Below the pieces are notes generated by a model. That model made no database searches. It worked only from the letters and a program-made list of their open reading frames with translations, and was not told the DNA's origin. Of a stretch of DNA of 64,000 nucleotides, positions 1 through 11,600 are shown in pieces. A program made the position numbers and the translations under genes. Numbering within the stretch: the first letter of the stretch is position 1; each line of letters opens with the position of its first letter. Source of the stretch: Sialis fuliginosa. Its lineage: Eukaryota; Arthropoda; Insecta; Megaloptera; Sialidae. Location: contig OY540819.1 in the NCBI GenBank assembly GCA_961205875.1, forward strand, positions 4,528,501 through 4,592,500. The letters run 5' to 3'.

Positions 1-226
1 ATAATTCAGATCGGTGCATTTTTACGGTAGTTATCGTGAACGAAAAAAAAATCTACATCCTGACACACAGGCACACAGACACACAGACACACGCACAGCC
101 GCCATGCGGAAATTAACTTTTCTTTAAGTTTTGAAGTTAGTACAATCAGAATTTGTCATTTTCTCGGACACGATTTTTCGATGGTATTACAATACTTCCA
201 TTTCTTTCAAAACATGGAAGTAAAAA
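1..226. repeat. dispersed repeat copy with CA/GACA-rich core
   Basis: The first 226 bases match, in reverse orientation, the stretch at about 33430-33660 (same order of blocks: GATCGGTGCATTTT, GTTATCGTGAACGAAA, the ACACAGACACAC run, CCGCATGCGGAAATTAAC-like block, and TCTCGGACACGATTTTTCGA). Two well separated copies in opposite orientation show a transposed element. No coding frame was found. Family not recognised. Confidence 0.75.
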
Positions 227-1004
227 TTAAAGGAAATCGCGATATTGATGTAACTAAACAAACAGCATCAGGCACGGAATAGGAAAAAAAATATAATTGA
301 TATTCATATAAGACAAGTAAAATTGAAAAAAAATTTGATTTCGTAGGAATTAGATACTTTCTATAATATTACATTTCAAACTTCTGAAGAACTAAATCTT
401 GCAACCGTCGTTAATAATATAAATTATATCAGCATAAAATGTTAGGTGCCACTGGTATATTACAAAAGACCAATAATCGATGCACTTGTATAGCATAAGA
501 AGTTTTTAAAAACCCTTATAGTTTTTGTAAAGGTTTACTTATCTCTTGATAGCTTTTACATACAGTAACTTATAAAGTGCAACGATATTAGCTTAAACGA
601 CTCAAAAGCTTAACAGGGGTCGTAAAGCACTGTGTAACGTCGTTAAACTCTCTAGATTACCTCTCCAGTTATCGATGCACAGCTAAACTATAACTAGCCT
701 ATGGAAACATCCGTTCCATAAAGTCATTATGCTTGTACGTATACAAGATGATTTAATTATTCCTATATTGTCTGCGTTGTTTGTTTCCTCGCTTCAATTA
801 CATTGTATTAGGATAAATTAGAACTTGAATGCACGCGCGACTGGTTGGTCTGAAAATGTAGGCACTACATGGTTTAATTACATTAAAAAAATCATAATAT
901 TTTTATTGTATAGATATCACATAATGAACCTAATAAAAAACATTTAGAAAATTGATAAAATAATATTTTGACTTTACGAGTAAACTATCATTTACTTGTT
1001 GGAT
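227..1004. other. AT-rich stretch without recognisable gene
   Basis: No open frame of note, no splice-flanked GC-balanced patch and no inverted repeat stood out. A slightly less AT-rich piece at 610-720 has no coding frame. Confidence 0.5.
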
Positions 1005-1463
1005 TAGATTAGATAAAGGGGGGTGGAGCAAGGCTTCTGCACTTAGGTTGCTAGGGCCCATTGTGCCCCCTTGAAGTTATCAAGACTTCACTCTTTGAAC
1101 AGGTCCGTTGCTTCCGCGAAGGAAAGAATCCTGTTCATCGGTATGTCTTGAATGTCTCTCGGCTCAAGAAAAGGGGAGCCAAGGTGTTTGTTCCTTATTT
1201 CAGCAAGTGCTGTGCAAATGCAAAGGATGTGTTCAGAAGTTTCCTCCTGTATTTGACATTTCCTACACTGTGGGTTAGGCGCTATGCCTATAGTGTGGAG
1301 ATGGCTGTTCGTTCGCCCGTGACCTGTTAGGAGGCCCGTAACGATTTTGAGCTGTCTTCTGTTTAGGTTCAGAAGATAATTAGTTGACTTAGACGAGAGG
1401 CCCTTAATAAAGGATCTCGCTTGTCTAGGTCTTTGTCTAGAGGTCCAAGATTGCTTGTTGGAT
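1005..1463 (-). mobile_element. LINE ORF2 C-terminal fragment (zinc-knuckle end)
   Basis: On the minus strand a frame of about 125 codons is open from about 1463 down to a stop at 1088-1090. It reads NRRQLKIVTGLLTGHGRTN, then a zinc-knuckle-like C-x2-C-x8-H-x4-C arrangement (QCRKCQIQEETSEHILC), then LGSPFLEPRDIQDIPMNRI, and ends in LFKE. This order is the known C-terminal region, after RNase H, of R1/LOA/I-type non-LTR retrotransposon ORF2 proteins. Beyond the stop the minus strand runs into a short GATTA-type repeat (1005-1020), as expected at a LINE 3' end. The 5' side is cut off by a stop near 1463, so this is a dead 5'-truncated copy. Confidence 0.85.
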
Positions 1464-1880
1464 TAGTGAGAAATAACCGTTGAAAACAACTGCCATATAT
1501 TGATACTTATGTACTATGCAAAAGCGAGAAATAAATGTATATTCGCCAGAAGCTAGAAGGACTCTCCACTTATCAAATCAATGTTTTATAAGCATAGTTA
1601 AATTGAAATTTTTCATTAATCGTATACATACTCGTATAAAATATTGCAAACTGGAAAAATTTAAATTTAGTCACATGGAAACTGAATAAAAATATTAATT
1701 TAAATTTTAATAAAACTGAATATTTGATATTAACATATAGGTACAGAAAAAAACATCCTGACATAATTATACTATCCAGTTGGTAGAATAATGATTAATT
1801 AAATAAATATAAACGCGAACACAAAAAATATTACCTGATTCATATTTTAGTTTACATGAGAGTTTTATATATCAAATTAG
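1464..1880. other. AT-rich spacer before the candidate terminal exon
   Basis: Nothing recognised. Open frames here are low-complexity AT-rich frames. If the exon at 1881 is real, this stretch is intron. Confidence 0.4.
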
Positions 1881-2101
1881 GTATTTCGGCGAAATCAAAC
1901 ACGCCAATAATGAGGTCGCGTAAACAAGGAGAATCAACTAGCGTTAGTTCTTCAAGACATATTGGCGCATTAGCCTCAGGGATTAGAAGCACTGATATAA
2001 GAACCACTAGAAAACGTCACTCAAGCACCTCGTTAAACTCTACTGCACTGCCAACAGTCGTACAGGGCCGTATCGACATGGCGGGAGATATTCGTATTTA
2101 A
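1881..2101 (+). CDS. candidate 3'-terminal coding exon, unknown protein
   Basis: An open frame ends at TAA 2099-2101 and encodes a Ser/Thr/Arg-rich tail with pieces such as NTPIMRSRKQGESTSVSSSR, RSTDIRTTRKRHSSTS and LPTVVQGRIDMAGDIRI. It uses GCG, TCG, ACG and CGT codons, unlike the surrounding AT-rich DNA. A possible splice acceptor (AAATTAG) ends at 1880 and would give a phase-1 entry; the same frame also continues upstream to an ATG at 1856. A poly(A) signal AATAAA lies 113 bases after the stop. This fits the last exon of a gene entering from the left of the window. I do not recognise the protein. No domain is visible; the basic, serine-rich composition suggests a disordered tail. It could also be a decayed mobile-element frame. 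Confidence 0.35.
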
Positions 2102-2214
2102 TTTTTGTGGAATTAATTTTGTTATAGTTTTGATTAAATTATTTATTTATAACAAAATTTGTTATTTGTTATTCAGAAGGACTATGTAAGCAATACTACT
2201 TATTTTAAGAGGCC

Positions 2215-2220
2215 AATAAA
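2215..2220 (+). other. poly(A) signal AATAAA after candidate terminal exon
   Basis: AATAAA lies 113 bases downstream of the TAA at 2099-2101. In such AT-rich DNA the hexamer is common by chance, so it supports the exon only weakly. Confidence 0.3.
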
Positions 2221-2516
2221 CTCGTATATAGTTTTATAATTTTGTTGTATCTAAAAGAGAAAGGAAGTTACTGTAATAAACCCAACATAAACTTTTTACT
2301 AGATTTCCACAGACCCCCAAACTATATCTGACTTTTTAAAAGTGATGTCCGTATATTCGGGGAATCTTTATTACTGCCCGACGATATCTAGAAAAATATT
2401 AAGGTTTCAAAAGACAAAATTCCTTAAAAACGAGTCAATAGTTACTAGGCGTCTAAAAAAGATTATGTGAACAGAATTAAAATTAAAAATTAACAAGATT
2501 TGAATTATTAAAATGA

Positions 2517-2811
2517 ACTATACCTTTTCAACTTCAAATTGAGACTAATCAATTTCAAATTGGGAATAATCAATTTCAAATTGAGACTAAACAATTTCAT
2601 ATTGGGAATAATCAACTTCAAATTGAGACTAAACATTTTCAAATTGGGAACAATCAACTTCACTTTGAAATTGATTATTCCCAATTTGAAATTGTTTAGT
2701 CTCAATTTGAAATTGATTATTCCCAATATGAAATTGTTTAGTCTCAATTTGAAATTGATTATTCCCAATTTGAAATTGATTAGTCTCAATTTGAAGTTGA
2801 AAAGGTATAGT
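2517..2811. repeat. 295-bp near-perfect palindrome built of short repeats
   Basis: The sequence from ACTATACCTTTTCAACTTC at the left end is mirrored by GAAGTTGAAAAGGTATAGT at the right end, with the centre near 2664. Each arm alternates units such as CAATTTCAAATTGGGAATAAT and CAATTTCAAATTGAGACTAA about every 20 bases. Because the arms are inverted copies, both strands carry nearly the same open frame (2508-2789 minus, 2539-2844 plus) with repeated INFKLG and LNNFKL-type words. A foldback element or expanded inverted repeat is the simplest explanation; no transposase is present. Confidence 0.9.
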
Positions 2812-4860
2812 AGATTTCGGACTGGCCATACCAGTCTTTTTTAAAGAATTTACGATGCTGTGATTTTTTGTAAGTTTTTTATAAAATAAACTAAAAATTT
2901 CAATAATTTTGTTGTTTCAATACTAACTGTAAGTTCTGTTTAAATCTAAAATTGATATCAGCTTCAAATTGTGAAGACTATAGTCATTTAGAATACAGAT
3001 TGATTTACCGAGATATTTCTTAATTAAAATGAAAACTAATAAACATTTTTAAAGTAAAAAAACTACCAATTTAATATCTTTAAAGTATCATGTTTCCTAT
3101 AAAATCTTTCCTACGTCACTGACACACAAACATACACATATATATACTCGGTTGTTGTAATTTCAATCGAGTAGACATGTTGAGCAACGAGTTTGTTGAT
3201 CAGCGAGATTCACTCCTTTGAGCTAGGATTGGCTGTTTCTATAATATAAGCAATACATATACACAAGAGTTCTAGTATATTCTTTAAAGAAATAATTGGA
3301 TGATTATTAACTGCATAGATATTCTAGTACACTTTTTTTTAATTTAAATACTATGTGATAATACTTGGTATCTATCGTTTATAGAATTAGAATATTCGTT
3401 TATAGAAATAGAATGTAACACAAATTACAATAATTATATATTTGGATTCTAATCTTAGTAAAGGTAATAATCAAATTGAATCGTTAGCTTTCATTTAATA
3501 CTCCACTCATCGGGATTGAATAGAAAAAACTTTTTGGCAACCTATTTGCTTTCCTTAAAAAACGACAAAATTATACTTTAGTAGAAATTGTCATCTCCCA
3601 AAAGTCTACGTTTAGGAAGGTTTTCTTTATGTTCAAAAATAGACTAAAATATTTGTTATATTTATGCAATTCACCATTTCCAGGAAAAATACTTTATACC
3701 TGCAATAAAATTTTCTATAAAAATTAATATATTTTTAAAGCAATACAACTATAAAATATGGTAGGTACATACATTTCTTTAAAATATCAAATATACCCAT
3801 ACAATATTCTAGAATTAATAATTTTAAGTAGCAGAGAAAGAATTGAATTTTTCTAAACCAACATAAAATTTTATGTGCACATATAAAATGGTCATAAACA
3901 TTTAATTTACCAGACAGCCTGCACACAAAAGCAAATATAAATAAAATAATAAAACTAATTTTAAGTCTGCTTTAATCTGAAAACAGCAAATGACAGTAAC
4001 AGTAGTAAACTAGTGTTTTAATGACGCCAATGTTATTTGCACTAAATCAAGGGCGTCTCGCGTATAACAAACACGAGGGTTCATAAATTATTTTTTTACA
4101 ATATTTAACTTAATCAAATACAAATCCCTTAACCATAAAAAATTATAAACATTTAAACCTATATGTGTTTCAACAGCAATGCTATTTCATCTAAATCTTG
4201 AAGACACGAACTCAACATTTTTTATGGTAAGGAGATTTATATTTGATAATTAAGCCTCATAACCACAATTTTTAAGTAAAAAGTTATTATTTCCGTATTT
4301 ACTGAACTGACTGAATTAATCATGTAATAGATGCTGTCTAGAAGCCTCCATTAAATCGCGAATTAAATACTATTTTTTGTAAAAATCATTTAAAGAATGC
4401 TTCAAAGCAAATCTGCATAAATATACGTATTATATAATGCATGTGAGTTATAATTAATGCTCATCTACCTCGCCGACCTTAGATTAAATACCGGAAGATA
4501 TTACTTTCTCTATAAAAACTATGCTTTGTGTGTAAAACTCTATAACTTTATATCAAATAGAACCTACTCAGTTCAAAATTTAAACTAAACCGATTATTAA
4601 TGTTATAAAATGTTATTAATAAACAATATATTTTTTTAACAACATGTGAAACTTATCAAAAACTACTGGGTATTTATGAATTTTTTTTTCTGTCTTTAGT
4701 AATTTTTCTCCTTTTTACAAGCTAAATATATTATTCTATACAACCCAATGACTCTTTACTTCATTGCAGGAATCTTTTCAGTAATACAATTACCGCTTAG
4801 CCCTGCAGTTGCCTCCACTGCGTTAAATCATAAACAAGCAAGTGAGGTGTAAAACACAAA
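2812..4860. other. AT-rich stretch without recognisable gene
   Basis: No supported gene. A CA/TA microsatellite lies around 3120-3150. Around 3150-3240 a less AT-rich piece has no frame and was not matched elsewhere in the window. Confidence 0.45.
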
Positions 4861-5009
4861 ATGATTGACACAAACAGAGAACATCAGCTGCACTCTAGTC
4901 GCACACTATTTCAAGGAGGTACCGTTTGTCTTACGGTTTTTACAGCGCACCCAACCGTTGTTGATCCTACGGAAACGTTAAGGAATCCTGCCGAGGCTCT
5001 CTAAATCTG
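4861..5009. other. GC-balanced exon-like patch, strand uncertain
   Basis: This patch is much richer in G+C than its surroundings. On the plus strand an ATG at 4861 opens a 47-codon frame (TAA at 5002-5004) with pieces TLFQGGTVCLTVFTAHP and VDPTETLRNPAEAL. On the minus strand a strong splice acceptor (TTTGTTTTCCCCACAG) ends at 5007 and leads into the same patch. Only one of the two frames open there gives a short C-terminus (LESLGRIP then stop), so on the minus strand it would be a terminal or untranslated exon. I cannot decide between a small plus-strand ORF and a minus-strand exon, and I do not recognise either product. Confidence 0.35.
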
Positions 5010-7124
5010 TGGGGAAAACAAATAACTTATCTCTTGTTTATTTGCTTATCTTTTTACTCGTGTTTGTTTTTGATGCGATATGTTGTTGTTATTAAATGTA
5101 AATATAAATACAAAAAGTTGAATAAATATGGGATAGATAAAGTTTGTATTTGTTTGAATCGGATTTTATGAAATTGTTCGGTCCAAGATAATTGTGTTTC
5201 TTATATCATCCATTTTTTAGAAAATAAATAATTTGTTTTCGTTGAATAATCGTTATTGTTTTGAATTACAAATAGCACAAGCCATTACAGCACAAAATAT
5301 AGCCTCTTATTGTAAGTACTATATAAGATTTGATAATATACATAATTTAATAATTGATACAGATTTTTGATTAATTTTTTTATGGTTTTACTTCTGGGAT
5401 CTAGTATCAAGAAATCAAATCATAATTAGTGAATATCCTCGAAGAAAACTCTACAAACGTATAAACTTTTTAAAATAATAAAATTTACCTATCTAAAAGT
5501 ATATTCTCCCCACAACTAGACGCTAGTTTAAAGTTATGTTTAACTTGTTTTTGTAACTGCCATTCAAATGAAAATATAGCACTCAAAACTATTAATATAA
5601 ATTTTAAAAAACTTATTAATATTAAAAAAATAAGTTGATGAAAATTAGTTTTTATCGAGTTAATATTTGTATGTGGGGGAAGAGGGGAGAGATAATTTAA
5701 AAAAAGTTCTCAGGTATTGACTCATAATTCCTAGAATAACCTCCTTAAATAAGAGCCTTCAAACTAAAAATCTATTATAGAATAGTATAGTAAATTTTCA
5801 GATGATAAAGTATAGTTGTGTGTTGACTACATTGATCAGAACAAAACTAAAAAAATTATAAAAATAAATTTTAATTGCAAAAAAAACATAAATTGAAACC
5901 ACATTGTATGAAGTCCTGAAGATGTCCACTGTAATATGCAACCAAACCGACGTGACTTATACTAAGAAGATAAGTTCCATATCAAGATCATCGTGGAAGC
6001 CTAAAAGGTTGTATTAAAAATATGTGCAATATTTTCCCTAATTTTTTAGATTAATATATAAGATATATTTATAAGGCCACAATAAAACAATGGTGAGCAT
6101 CTTTCCTAAAATATCAAATTCAATGTATATTTCCAAATAACAATTGAATTCGGTCTAATCACTGAAATACTTATAAAGGCAATAAAAAATATTTATTATT
6201 GACGAAATTTCTATTTATGTTGATATCCTAAAGATATGCTGCTGCCTTCATGGAGCGCATTTTTTGGAGCGAACTTTTTTAAATGTTAGGCAGTCACATC
6301 TTTCCTTGTTTAAGGTTTTGTATTCAACACAAAACAATTTTTTCAAGTCTTGTATTTTTTATTGCTTGAACATATAATTATATTATATCTTTTAAACAGT
6401 AGTGCAAACAAAAATAACATTACAATTCCGCCAACCACACACAAAACTCCCACCCGACTATTTATCCCATAACTATTAACTAAAAACAAGACTGCAACAC
6501 TTTCAACATCGCCATCTCGGTAATCTGTAAAACCACGTCAACAAAAATGCAAAACAGGCCAATATAGAAACGCGTGTATACTCAATACCTATATAATTCC
6601 AGCACATGTTCCGGAAGCCTCCCTCTAGTCGACTGCCAAGATCCCGGCAATATCTCGTTGCTTTAGTTGTGTGTTCGCGCCGGGATCAATGTGTTGTTTA
6701 TCCCTGGGGAGCTCATAAAAGTGATCCAATCATCTTCCCTTCTCTTCTATTCGTTACACACACACACTCATACTCACAGGGCCGATATTCTACCTAGGCC
6801 CTGGCCTAGGGCATAATATAACCGGGGGCCAGCCCAACTAGCTCAAATAAATAATAATCTATTTATAAATTAATTTATATTTTCAAAGAAACTAGTTAAT
6901 GTTGGAACCAAATGTCACAATGAAAGTAACCATAAAAATAAACATAATCTGAGAAGAACAGGTTTCCAGCACCTCCACCACTAAATTCTTTAAAAAAGAA
7001 AATCTTTTGGGCTTGTGATACTTGGTGCTACCTCTATAGGTTTAAGTCTCTATACACCACCCAATTTACAGGGCCGATTTGTAGGGAGATAGAGTGGGGG
7101 TAAATCGGGTACTGTTATAGTAAC
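5010..7124. other. AT-rich stretch with one GC-richer piece, no gene assigned
   Basis: Mostly plain AT-rich DNA. A GC-richer piece at 6595-6835 includes a CA microsatellite (6757-6772) and a block CAGGGCCGAT that recurs at about 7071 in the same orientation. That looks like repeat debris, possibly an end of a hAT-type element, but no paired terminus or target duplication was found. Confidence 0.4.
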
Positions 7125-7454
7125 GTCCGGTATTATAAAGGAGCTAGCAAAATTTGCTAGCTAGCAATTACTTTCAAATGGGGTTTTAATTCTGTACTAG
7201 TATCTATGGATTAGTTATGGAATTTAGAGCAGTGACACTTTAACTAATTGTAACACAGTTGGCATCTTTCACCGTACAAAATAATTTTCATAATATCACC
7301 ACTGTTTTAAAACCGTTGGTATTTACTTACAACGCGTGCACGAAATTTGTCAAAGTCTTCAACAAACTCCAAAAGAACTGTCATATAAGTTTGATATCTC
7401 ATATGAAAGTGCTTGCTAGCTAGCAAATTTGCTAGTTCCTTTATAATACCGGAC
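7125..7454. mobile_element. MITE with terminal inverted repeats (about 330 bp)
   Basis: The left end GTCCGGTATTATAAAGGAGC is mirrored by GTTCCTTTATAATACCGGAC at the right end. The inversion continues inward through CTAGCAAATTTGCTAGCTAGC, itself a short palindrome, and on to ACTTTCAAATG / CATATGAAAGT. There is no coding frame, as expected for a non-autonomous element. I could not see a target-site duplication, so the superfamily is not assigned. Confidence 0.75.
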
Positions 7455-7474
7455 ATAAGTAGTGTTTTTTTACC

Positions 7475-8064
7475 TATATGGGCAAATCCACAAAACGTGG
7501 CCGCTTTGGGGGAACGGCAATAGTGCGCGTGTGGGAATGTATATTACCCACCCATAAGTACACGAACTCAAAGTATACTTTATTGTGGATGTAAACATGG
7601 AGTTACAAGTCGAGTGCTTGATTCATATAAAAACTGCAGCACAATTTGCATTGAAAAATCGGTTATTTTCACGTTTTCAGAATGGAACTTTTAAAAAAAG
7701 GAAAATTCATACCACCGCAATTTTCTCAGATTCAAACCAATGAATCTGAAATTTTTACTGGACATGTTTTTTGGTACAATGAATCTTTTCCCGGAGTTTC
7801 AAAGGCGCACACCTCTTACATTTCATATGCGCGATTGTTTTATCCAGCGAACGGCAATTTCAGCGTTTTTTATTTGGTTTATTTGCTGTAACTTTTGGAA
7901 CATCCGAAGCACACTCCTGAAATTGAGACCAATTATTCTTCTCTTTGTTACGAAGATTTTGAGACGACATAGAAGAGTGTGCGTTCAATGCTCCATTTTG
8001 AAGAAGCATTTGAGTATTATAATTTAAAGCTAATGCGGCCACGTTCTGTGGATTTGCCCATATA
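7475..8064. mobile_element. unit flanked by 30-bp inverted repeats, with opposed frames
   Basis: A 30-base arm at 7475-7504 (containing GGGCAAATCCACA and ACGTGGCCGC) is inverted at 8035-8064. Between them a plus-strand frame starts at 7682 directly after an acceptor-like TTTTCAG (69 codons: FIPPQFSQIQTNESEIFTGH, VFWYNESFPGVSKAHTSY). A minus-strand frame covers 7860-8108 (82 codons: GRIWANPQNVAALALNYN, LLQNGALNAHSSMSSQNL, NNWSQFQECASDVPK). Both read more like protein than the usual AT-rich frames. They could be transposon-encoded fragments brought head to head, or a captured gene fragment duplicated in inverse. Neither is recognised. Confidence 0.45.
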
Positions 8065-8109
8065 CGACCCAGATTAGATGTCAAAGATAATTTGATCAAT
8101 AAAAGCAAA

Positions 8110-8783
8110 ACACACTTTTTAATGGAAATTTTTTCAAATTTTTCACAACGACCCCTCCCCCCTTATTACCAATTACTATGGGAATACAAATACATAAATA
8201 TCTGTTGATCAATAATAAGCACGAGTATTAACTAAATTATAAAAAAAATATAATTGTTCTTAATATAATTAATATATATAATATATATAATATAATTGTT
8301 CTTAAAAGGACCTATAAAACTAACGTGGTTTAGGGCCCGTAGAATCTTCAAGACGGCACTGCACACACACACATACATACATAGCAATAGCCCCAAAGAT
8401 GCCCACTCAGGTCCGAGTCCCAATTGAGCGCCAGGTTTCGATTCATCGGACTAGTTCTTAAGTGTAACTTCAAAATTTGAATAAAAATGTTTGCTGGAAA
8501 TGAGGAGGATGTTGCTTTCATATAGTGGAAAGTTTATATAAGAAATATGTGTGTTATGTATGGGGGTAGTATGAGAAATGAAGAAGGGAAGTAGAGAGTT
8601 TGTTTTTTGGTTGTTTAGGTGTATTGTTCTTTCATTTGTTTTCAGTTGTGTGGTATTTATGGTGTTAAAAACAAAATAGAAGATTTTGTGTTTCTGTTAT
8701 GATATTGATTTTTTTTTAATTCTGGGTATAAACATAATCTTCTAAGTTGAGAAGTTGTTATATTTGTTTTATATTTATATACT
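8110..8783. other. AT-rich stretch with simple repeats
   Basis: Contains a TA-rich run (8255-8300), with TATAATTGTTCTTA-type words repeated on both sides, and a CACA/CATA microsatellite (8360-8383). No gene. Confidence 0.45.
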
Positions 8784-9378
8784 ACTAGCAGTGCCCACAC
8801 GGCTTCGCTCGCGTAGACTACGTAATTATTGTTTAGGATTTTTGAAAAATATAGTTTAATTAATTAAGTACAAACACGATTAGTTATTATTGTAATAATA
8901 ACTTAACATTACCTAAATTACCTAACAAAAACGAATCAGAAAAAAAAGTAAAGATTAATGTTTTGCAGGTCATAAGTCCATGTAAACAGAACCCAAATAT
9001 TTTATGTTTTCTTTGTAACATAAAAGCAGTCATTGTGGCTTAAATATAAAAGTTATACATATGGTGTCGCGGACTTTATTGTAGAACTTTTGATTCTATA
9101 CAGTTCATTAATACATTATTTTGTTCTATATTGAACGGTTTAGGCAGCGTATTACAAAACAGCGCGCCGACGGCAAAATTTTTTCCGACTTGATTTACTA
9201 TTATCGTCACTGCTTAGTTGTTATGTTACCTAACCTAACAAAATATAGCCTATAACCTGGCCAGAGAACGTACCTATGAATTAAAAAAAAACACGTAAAT
9301 CGGATAAGTGGTTCTCGAGTGATAAGCGCACGAACGGGCAGACAGACAGAGAGAGATGTTGAGCTTTATATATGTATA
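8784..9378 (+). repeat. interspersed repeat with CCC..ACGGCTTCGCTCGCG head
   Basis: It begins ACTAGCAGTGCCCACACGGC followed by TTCGCTCGCGTAGACTACG and ends with a GTGATAAGCGCACGAACGGG block, a CAGACAGACAGAGAGAGA tail and TATATATGTATATT. This head-and-tail layout is a widespread non-autonomous retroposon-like family in insects and is especially common in Lepidoptera. There is no intact frame. Copies with related heads lie at 11601 and 53061. Confidence 0.65.
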
Positions 9379-11600
9379 TTAAGGAAGAGGATATAAAAAA
9401 CGGATTACATAAAACTATTCTAAATCCCCAGATTATTTAGAATAGTCTTCTAACCTTTAAAAGTGATGTATTGACATTATCACTGATATGTCACATTACA
9501 ATATTTAAATATCAATTTTATAGAACATAATCGATTATAACATCTGCTAAAATTGAATTGATTGAACTTAATAAATTTTAAAAGCGCATATTATTATGAA
9601 CAGTTTTGGGAAAAATATTATGTTATGTTAACGTTTATTTTAAATAAATTTGTGATACATACAAATGTTTTCAATTAAGCACCCAAATCCACAAATTCAG
9701 ACAAAATTTTGAGGTGAAAAAAGTTAACTGGATATATTTTATTGATCTAATAAAATGATCCTCAAATCGATATGTAATGTATCGAAATATCTATAAATTA
9801 TTTTTATTTAATATTTTAATGTGAAATAATTTCCGAGTAATAATAAAATTGTAAAATAACTCTTTGTGAATATATTACCTTATAGCAGAAAACTCCGATT
9901 TAAAAAGCTTTTGATGATTTTAAATTGATTTTACATTGGAAATTTAATTACTCAGACTTGCGCCCACGCGTTTTTTAATATAATAAATATTAGAATTTGC
10001 AATACGTAAAGAGGAATTAATAATATTTTCATTATTAAAAACCAACTTATAACCAGAAAAACAAGATACAATTCATATTTAACAGGTATTAAAAAATACA
10101 TAACATGAAAAGCATTTATTAATAGGTAAACTATAATTCAATTTATGTAAACAATCTTCAATAAAAATAACGCTCTTAAGTACGAATATAAAACTATATA
10201 TTTATTTCAAGTAAATTACCCTTCTTTATAAGAACACTACCGTAGATATATACATATATATTCTATATAAAAAATCACTCAAAAGGCAAGGGACTGTGTA
10301 CACAGCAGTTAATAGTATTAAGGCAGTAAACAGTGCCATAAAATGTTTATGGACAAAATGGCGGTTATATTGTATTAAGGTCGTTACGAAAGTATTCATC
10401 CTACGATCACCCAACGTGGAGATACACGTCTTGTTAATTTTTACAGACTGCTGAAATATGGACTGAAATATTATTAAAAGAATAAAAACCATACTTTAGC
10501 TTTATTTCGTACTATAAAAAATTATAAAAAATATAATTTTGTTACTTTATTTTTTTTATTTATTGTCCTCGATATAATAATATAATAGTATTTGGAAAAT
10601 ATAAAAATAAATCGTTTTGTTTCTCAAATACTAAAAAAATTAACCCCCGCATGTATTTCGAACTATCAAAAAATCATTTTTACACATTTTTTATTAAAAA
10701 ATATGTGTAATACGTGCCCGTTTTTTTGGTTTAGTTTTTATATACGTTAATTATTTATTAAATAATAATTAAATAGCAGATAAGTGAAAGTTCTAATAAA
10801 TATCAAAATTGATTATACTTATTACCTATAAAACGACGTATAAACACTGTACATACAAAAATATTTACATTGTATAGACTGCGACTACAGATTTATATAT
10901 TAGTAGATCTATATCGATAACAAAGTTTATTTAGTGATTGTATTTGAAAATAATAATTTACATATATTTAGCCTTTAACCCTAAATAGACATAAAAAGTT
11001 AAAGTTTTAAATGAAAAACTAGGTAATTTATTTTATAAAACTTTTAAGGTAGATATATTTTTACAGATCTTAAAAAAATTTTATTAAAAACTATTTACTC
11101 AAACTATACAGATAATCACAAAGGTATACAATACACTATACAAATAAATAGATAAAGAACCTATCGATGGATTTCTTAATACTTAACAACAAGTACACTC
11201 TTAAATAATGTGAATTATATTCTGGTTGACAAATAAAGCGCAATCATTAGTACCTACTTACAACCAGAAGTTAGCTCCAGTTTATTACCGGAACAATTAC
11301 AACTGAAAATGTATAACTTCGACAATGGGTTAGAGAGAATTGCCTAACACACTTACATTCCTACTGCATTGTTGCTACTTTAGTATGAATTATAACAACT
11401 ATTACAGTGCATTGGATATATTAAGAAAGCTTTACGATGTATCTGAACTTACTATTAAGGAATATGGGGTATATTAAATAGGTAGTTTGTACTTTAGACT
11501 TTATATGCAATTTTACAGACGTAAATGTATCTATATATTTTATATATTGGATTTTACGAATATAAAGGACTTTATTGATTTGTTAATAATTTTATATCAA
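9379..11600. other. AT-rich stretch without recognisable gene
   Basis: No supported gene, inverted repeat or GC-balanced patch. The minus-strand open frame at 10226-10492 is hydrophobic, AT-driven and has no supporting splice or promoter signal. Confidence 0.45.

Noticed and set aside
1061..1330. 89-codon plus-strand frame
   Set aside because: Shadow of the minus-strand LINE ORF2 fragment, which has clear retrotransposon motifs.
2508..2844. Repetitive frames on both strands
   Set aside because: Produced by the palindromic short repeat; similar peptides on both strands are a consequence of the symmetry, not evidence of a gene.
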